Part shown: positions 15,901 through 19,236 of the stretch, piece by piece
How positions within the stretch are numbered: position 1 is the stretch's first letter
How the letters are laid out: each line of letters starts with the position of its first letter
NCBI GenBank assembly: GCA_017447325.1
Contig: JAFSNU010000281.1
Span: forward strand, 1-19,236
Length of the DNA: 19,236 nt
Origin: Synergistaceae bacterium
GTDB taxonomy: Bacteria > Synergistota > Synergistia > Synergistales > Aminobacteriaceae
Direction: 5' to 3'
The notes under the pieces: model-generated
Databases searched by the model: none
What the model saw: only the letters and a program-made list of their open reading frames with translations
What the model was told of the DNA's origin: nothing
Made by a program: the position numbers and the translations under genes

Positions 15901-16020
15901 GTATTGTTCGGCTCAATGGCCGTTACGATAATGGCCGGACTGACTGTAAGTACTGTTTTGACGCTGATATTTATTCCGGTTTTGACTGCGATATTTTATA
16001 AAGTCGAGCCGCATGATTAA
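12973..16020 (+). CDS. RND efflux pump permease (AcrB/HAE family)
   Basis: At 1015 residues this is a full-length RND transporter exporting hydrophobic or toxic compounds by proton antiport. It has the duplicated layout: TM1 (about 11-30), a large periplasmic loop (about 31-335), a TM2-6 cluster (about 337-490), TM7 (about 522-542, ITLLATIGLFAGALWLL), a second loop, then the TM8-12 cluster (about 855-1010). N-terminal GKLEDPSF and AAYPGAS are typical. In TM4 the proton-relay pair reads Asp400-Asn401 (GSLVDNAIVV) instead of Asp-Asp as in AcrB; the TM10 lysine is kept (Lys925 in GMLVKNSIVLLD). DN variants are common in relatives of AcrB outside the HAE-1 core group, so this is probably functional. 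Substrates cannot be predicted. A terminator follows. Confidence 0.95.
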   Translation: MDIARASIKRRLVVLFICVVMAVAGIAAYFEIGKLEDPSFTIKTAVISAAYPGASSYEVEQEVTARIEDAVQAMGEVKRIKSNSYPNMATIYVDIKDEYTSKELPQIWDKLRQKVNDAQINMPSGCVININNDYGDVYGQYYALVGDGYTMKELWDYADFLKKNLVLVPGVASVKILGEQAESIYIEFTASRLAAIGLSPETVINILNQQNSLSAVGQAEFGDRYIRISPTGAIFNVEDIDDLIIGGSGGNLTRLRDIASVRRGYVENQSLKMKFNGRPALGLGISCVEGGNVVTMGNAVKARLKELEEFRPVGIELNEIYMQSDQVAKSVNDFIINLIESLAIVVGVLLIFMGLRSGLIIGAVLLLTVAGTLAIMNASGIFLQSVSLAALIIALGSLVDNAIVVTEGMLVGVERGMTLEDAASDTVNGSVWAMLGGTIIAVLAFAPIGLSPDSTGEFCRSLFQVIGISMILSWVTAVTITPVFGKIGLKVKVIDASNSNQEDPYDKFLFRAYKAFLKGCLKYKYITLLATIGLFAGALWLLTQLDMSFFPDADSVYFTADIYSDEGTSINEQERRADRLVNYLITKPEVKQISEFVGGGGLRFMLTYSPPESNTAYAQLLVELKNSENARKVFLDAQRYIDEEMPEMSGVCKMFSKGSGGGPKIEARFYGWETDALRALAEQARQILEDDPAHNFVRTNWRSRVEVLRPKILKDQMQNLGLTRPAINRAILEATGGAAVGAFRDGDKSLEIKAAFTPEERNNVELMRSLPIWAPASNASVPLGSLFSAFETVYEDNIIIHRNRERVITIEADTKLGENANAMLSRVESKIKNIKLPMGYRFEWGGEYESSNDAMGGMQKLFLPVIVLMFMIIVFLFNGFKQPIIIFAAVPLILIGVALGLYIADMSLSFLAIVGVLSLVGMLVKNSIVLLDQVSADFDAGHDKYNAIVDDAVSRLRPVAMSALTTVLGMIPLIWDVLFGSMAVTIMAGLTVSTVLTLIFIPVLTAIFYKVEPHD

Positions 16021-16036
16021 TTAAATAATAATTTAG

Positions 16037-16078
16037 AGAGCGGGCGCGCAAAATTTTTAACGCTCGCTCTTTATTTTT
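16037..16078 (+). terminator. Intrinsic terminator of the RND efflux operon
   Basis: AGAGCGGGCG (16037-16046) pairs with CGCTCGCTCT (16061-16070): a 10-bp stem with one G-T wobble and a 14-nt loop, followed by TTATTTTT. It lies 16 nt after the pump stop and 15 nt before uvrC, so uvrC must start from a promoter within or just past this region or from readthrough. Confidence 0.8.
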
Positions 16079-16092
16079 AATTTAAATTTTAA

Positions 16093-17424
16093 ATGGCAGA
16101 TAATAAATTAAAGATTAAGCCGCAGATCGCAGCGATATTAAAGACTTTGCCCGAACGTCCCGGCGTTTATTTAATGCGCGACGCTGAGGGCAAAATTATT
16201 TACGTCGGCAAGGCGATAAAATTAAAGCGGCGCGTGTCGTCGTACTTTCGTCATAATTTCGCAAATCCAAGATTAAGAAAATTAGTAAGCTTAATTGAAG
16301 ATATAAGCATAATCCGAACTGAGACAGAGGCTGAGGCGTTAATCACTGAGGCAAAATTAATTAGAAGATACTCGCCGTTCTTTAACGTTGATTTAAAATT
16401 TAATGATAGATACCCGTACGTTAAAATAACTTTGAGCGAGGATTTTCCAAGGCTTGAAGTCACGCGTCATAAAGATAAAGAAGAGAGCGCGGATATTTAT
16501 TTAGGTCCTTTCACGCGAGCCGGAGATATACGCGAGTTAATGCGCGTTATCGCAAGATATTTCCCGTTGAGAGTATGCAAGTCTAATTTAAAAATTAATA
16601 ATTTAAAATCAAGGCCGTGCATTGAGTATAATTTAGGGCGTTCTATGGGCGCGTGCGCTGGGCTTTGCACTCAGGCTGAATATAGAGAGCGCGTTAATGA
16701 TATTATATTATTATTGCAGGGCAAACCGGCGGAGCTTGCGGAGAGATTGAAATTAAGAATGGACGAGGCCGCAAAAGTTTTGGACTTTGAGACGGCCGCG
16801 CATTATCGTGACGCAATAAGGGCAGTGTGGCGCGTGTCCCGTCAGCAAGTCTCGAGCGCATTATCTCAAGATTTGGACAACGAGACTTGGCAAGTTTTAA
16901 ATGATTTGCAAAGTATTTTAAATTTGAAAATTCTGCCGTGGCGCATTGACGCGTTTGACATTTCGCACACGTCCGGCCATGACACTTACGGAGTTTGCAT
17001 AGTCTTCGAGCAGGGACGGCCTAACAAATCTTTATATCGCAAATTTAAAATTAAGACTTTAGCCGACGGCGAGATAAACGACTTTCAAGCTATTTACGAG
17101 ACTGTTTACAGGCGTTATAAGCATATAATTGCCAAGTCCGAGCCGACGCCGCAGTTGACTTTAATCGACGGCGGACTTGGCCAGCTTGACTACGCGCTTA
17201 AAGCATTAAGCGATTTGAATTTAAATAATTTAAATGTAATTGCATTAGCTGAGCGCGAGGAGTTAGTTTATTATGATTTAAAACAAGAGCCGTTAAAGCT
17301 TGGCCGCGATAATAGCGTGTTGCAGCTTTTGCAGCGCGTGAGAGATGAGGCGCATCGTTTTGCGATCACTACGCACCGAGCCGCAAGAAATAAGAGATTT
17401 AAAAGTAAGGAGCGCAAGTCATGA
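16093..17424 (+). CDS. uvrC: UvrC-type excinuclease subunit, unusually short
   Basis: UvrC makes both incisions around DNA lesions during nucleotide excision repair with UvrAB. The GIY-YIG nuclease is present (about residues 19-100: RPGVYLMRDAEGKIIYVGKA), as are the UvrB-binding UVR motif (about 218-248) and the RNase-H-like 5' nuclease (Asp289 in FDISHTSG, Asp359 in LIDGG, His421 in DEAHRFAITTHR). It has only 443 residues against about 600 usually. Two parts are gone: most of the ~100-residue stretch between UVR and the first RNase-H Asp, and the C-terminal helix-hairpin-helix DNA-binding domain; it stops 22 residues after His421. Its stop overlaps the cbiB start (ATGA), so it ends here naturally. 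The start follows an AT-only leader with no clear Shine-Dalgarno. Catalytic residues suggest activity, perhaps altered in the 5' cut. Confidence 0.9.
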   Translation: MADNKLKIKPQIAAILKTLPERPGVYLMRDAEGKIIYVGKAIKLKRRVSSYFRHNFANPRLRKLVSLIEDISIIRTETEAEALITEAKLIRRYSPFFNVDLKFNDRYPYVKITLSEDFPRLEVTRHKDKEESADIYLGPFTRAGDIRELMRVIARYFPLRVCKSNLKINNLKSRPCIEYNLGRSMGACAGLCTQAEYRERVNDIILLLQGKPAELAERLKLRMDEAAKVLDFETAAHYRDAIRAVWRVSRQQVSSALSQDLDNETWQVLNDLQSILNLKILPWRIDAFDISHTSGHDTYGVCIVFEQGRPNKSLYRKFKIKTLADGEINDFQAIYETVYRRYKHIIAKSEPTPQLTLIDGGLGQLDYALKALSDLNLNNLNVIALAEREELVYYDLKQEPLKLGRDNSVLQLLQRVRDEAHRFAITTHRAARNKRFKSKERKS

Positions 17425-18374
17425 ATTTTAGTGTGTGTTTAGCTTTAGCTTTATTGCTTGATATTCTGCTCGGAGACCCGATAAAACTGCCTCACCCTGT
17501 TGTTGGTGTTGGTAAAATTATAAGTTTTTATGAGCGTAAATTATATAAAGATAATTTTAAAAGCGGCTTGATATTTTGCGCCTGCGTTGTAATAAGCGTT
17601 GCGTTAATCGCATTAATATTAAGCTTGCTTTGCTTGTCGATAAGTAAATATTTATTAATAATTTTTGCGGTGTACGCGCTCTATGCTGCTATAGCTTGGC
17701 GGTCGCTGAAAGATGAGACGCTGCCGGTTGCGCTTGCTTTATTTGAAAATAATTTGGATAATGCAAGATATTATTTGTCGCGGGTAGTAGGGCGTGACAC
17801 GGAAAATTCTTTAGAGCCTGAGATAGTGCGCGCGGCTGTCGAGACTGTCGCTGAGAATTTAATTGACGGCGTGATCTCGCCTTTATTCTGGGCTGCTGTT
17901 GGATATTGTATAGCAGATCTCGCGGGCATGATAATATTTGTTTGGATATTCAAGGCGGCAAGCACGTTGGACTCAATGGTCGGCTATGAGAATGAGAGAT
18001 ATAAAAATTTCGGAACGGCGAGCGCGAGGCTTGATGATATTTTAAATTTTGTGCCTGCAAGAATAGGCGGCGTGATAATAATTTTAGCCGGAGGATTATT
18101 AGGCATGAAGTTTATTAGCGGCTTTAAGATTTTTATTCGCGACAGGTTAAAGCATAAAAGTCCAAACAGCGCACATGCTGAGAGCGCGTTTGCGGGCTTA
18201 ATGGGATTGAAACTCGGCGGCGGCGCGTATTATGATAAAATATTCGAAGAGCGGCCATGGTTAGGCGAGGACTTAGAAGTTAAAGAGCCTGAGAGTTTAG
18301 ATATTTTGAGAGCTCATAAGCTAATGGATGCAAGCGTTGCGTTAAGTGCGATTTTATTGATGATAATAATTTAA
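17421..18374 (+). CDS. cbiB: CbiB, adenosylcobinamide-phosphate synthase
   Basis: This inner-membrane enzyme attaches (R)-1-aminopropan-2-ol phosphate to adenosylcobyric acid, giving adenosylcobinamide phosphate, late in cobalamin synthesis. At 317 residues it is full length, with several membrane segments (1-20, about 48-93, 160-180, 212-230, 303-317). Family motifs: LDILLGDP and HPVVGVGK near the N-terminus, VGRDT (about 122-126), ETVAENLIDGVISPLFW, STLDSMVGYENERY, DDILNFVPAR and HKSPNSAHAESAFAGLMGLKLGGG. It overlaps uvrC by 4 nt (ATGA), with AAGGAG inside the uvrC end, so translation is coupled. The next gene, cobD, makes its aminopropanol-phosphate substrate, which supports the assignment. 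Confidence 0.97.
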   Translation: MNFSVCLALALLLDILLGDPIKLPHPVVGVGKIISFYERKLYKDNFKSGLIFCACVVISVALIALILSLLCLSISKYLLIIFAVYALYAAIAWRSLKDETLPVALALFENNLDNARYYLSRVVGRDTENSLEPEIVRAAVETVAENLIDGVISPLFWAAVGYCIADLAGMIIFVWIFKAASTLDSMVGYENERYKNFGTASARLDDILNFVPARIGGVIIILAGGLLGMKFISGFKIFIRDRLKHKSPNSAHAESAFAGLMGLKLGGGAYYDKIFEERPWLGEDLEVKEPESLDILRAHKLMDASVALSAILLMIII

Positions 18375-18397
18375 TGATAGCGAGAGCGAGGCTGAAA

Positions 18398-19236
18398 ATG
18401 AAAGTTAAATTAGAAGAGCTGCCGCCCGGCGCGTTCGCAAAGGCATTAGGCACTCACGGAGCAAATCCCGAGAAATTATATAAGGCTTTAAATATTGCAA
18501 TGCCTGAAAAAGTTTTAGATTTTAGCACTAATGCGAGTGTTGTAGCTTGGAATAATGATTTAAGCAAGTTTGACTGGTTTAATTTAGCCCGGAATTATCC
18601 TGATTATGAATGTATAGAGCTTAGAAATTTAATCGCGCAGCGCGAGGGCGTGCGTCCTGAAAATATTTTATTTGTTAATGGGTCTAACGAGGCGTTTTAT
18701 ATAATCGCGTCGTATCTGGCAAATAAGCGTGTTGCGATATTACAGCCGGCGTATTCTGAGTATGAACGAGCGTTAAAAGCTTATAATGCGGAGTGCGTTG
18801 ATATTTATAATTTGAATGAGCTTGCAAATTGCGAGGCAATATTTTTCTCAAATCCCTGCAATCCGAACGGAAATTATATCGAGCCCGACGAGTTGTTAAA
18901 TTTAATTAATTTAAATAAAGATGTTTTGTTTGTAATCGACGAGGCTTATATAGATTTTTTGTTATATGGCAATAAAGCGCATTATGATTTTGATAATTTA
19001 AATTCTAAGTTTAAGGCTGCGCATTATGAGGACAACGAAGGCCAGAATGAAAAGCAAAGCTTGTTAATAAATGGATCCAGGGTCCGCGACCCTGGTAATA
19101 TAATCGTGACGAGGTCTTTAACTAAATTTTATCACTTGAGCGGCTTGCGCATCGGCTATATTTTAAGCTCTGAAAATATTATAAATAAATTAAAAGCCCG
19201 CCAGCCGATTTGGAGCGTGAACGCTGCGGCGCAGGC
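18398..19236 (+). CDS. cobD: CobD-like threonine-phosphate decarboxylase, 3' end outside window
   Basis: The partial frame (279 codons) encodes a PLP fold-type-I enzyme of the aminotransferase/CobD group, expected to convert L-threonine-O-phosphate to aminopropanol phosphate for CbiB. Visible motifs are THGANPEKLY near the N-terminus, DFSTNAS, NGSNEAFYIIASYL, NPCNPNG, the PLP-pyridine Asp181 in IDEAYIDF, and the Schiff-base Lys243 in SLTKFYHLSGLRIGY. The Asp181-Lys243 gap is about 30 residues longer than in familiar CobD/HisC proteins; the extra part is polar and contains a perfect DNA palindrome. ATG 18398 is preferred (GAGG at 18388-18391). An in-frame ATG at 18374 overlaps the cbiB stop but has no ribosome-binding site. 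HisC-like aminotransferase is a less likely alternative given cbiB next door. Confidence 0.88.
   Translation, partial: MKVKLEELPPGAFAKALGTHGANPEKLYKALNIAMPEKVLDFSTNASVVAWNNDLSKFDWFNLARNYPDYECIELRNLIAQREGVRPENILFVNGSNEAFYIIASYLANKRVAILQPAYSEYERALKAYNAECVDIYNLNELANCEAIFFSNPCNPNGNYIEPDELLNLINLNKDVLFVIDEAYIDFLLYGNKAHYDFDNLNSKFKAAHYEDNEGQNEKQSLLINGSRVRDPGNIIVTRSLTKFYHLSGLRIGYILSSENIINKLKARQPIWSVNAAAQ
19077..19095. repeat. Palindrome inside cobD
   Basis: CCAGGGTC-CGC-GACCCTGG is a perfect 8-bp inverted repeat with a 3-nt loop, GC-rich amid AT-rich coding sequence. It is in frame and encodes part of the extra segment between the PLP Asp and Lys of CobD. It could be a repetitive palindromic element tolerated inside the gene. 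Confidence 0.6.

Noticed and set aside
16093..17424. uvrC truncated by a frameshift
   Set aside because: The sequence after its stop is immediately cbiB in an overlapping ATGA; no helix-hairpin-helix coding remains in any frame downstream.
18374..18400. Upstream ATG (18374) as the cobD start
   Set aside because: It overlaps the cbiB stop by one base but has no ribosome-binding site; ATG 18398 has GAGG 6 nt upstream.
1..19236. CRISPR array or insertion sequence
   Set aside because: No regularly spaced short direct repeats and no transposase-like frame seen; the only direct repeats are the tmRNA-end copies and cassette left ends.

Overview
The window looks like chromosome from an anaerobic, diderm (Gram-negative-type) bacterium. 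The anaerobic reading comes from the [FeFe]-hydrogenase maturases HydG and HydF, the diderm reading from an RND efflux pump with a periplasmic adaptor. Intergenic DNA is very AT-rich while the genes use many GC-rich codons. The gene mix and style resemble gut or rumen Synergistota, but that assignment is a guess from memory of the style, not something proven here.

Layout. 1-1103 (-): 5' part of a secreted papain-family (C1) cysteine protease. 1213-2097 (-): CbpA-type DnaJ co-chaperone. 2281-3132 (+): trans-translation pair smpB and ssrA (tmRNA, with encoded CCA). 3133-5155: two small foreign-looking units stacked directly behind the tmRNA 3' end, one with an alpha/beta-hydrolase and one with a chloramphenicol-acetyltransferase-like gene. 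Each unit ends in a nearly identical 40-bp sequence finishing with the tmRNA 3' terminus, and each starts with a related ~43-bp sequence. 5329-5534: frameshifted N-terminal remnant of a P4-type tyrosine integrase, next to the last copy. 5539-8751: decayed nonribosomal peptide synthetase (partial C, A, T, reductase) with several frameshifts. 8958-11637 (-): hydG-hydF operon. 11767-16020 (+): RND adaptor and pump. 16093 to end (+): uvrC (unusually short), cbiB and cobD (partial), with uvrC and cbiB overlapping by 4 nt.

How it fits together. The tmRNA 3' end, a classic tyrosine-recombinase target, appears to have taken successive insertions between smpB-ssrA and hydF. The integrase stub and NRPS wreck look like an older island. 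The two one-gene units look like younger, non-autonomous passengers that share both ends but carry unrelated cargo. This tmRNA-anchored cassette array is the most interesting structure in the window. The flanking genes are ordinary housekeeping or anaerobic-metabolism genes: ribosome rescue, protein folding, hydrogenase H-cluster assembly, efflux, DNA repair and cobalamin nucleotide-loop assembly.
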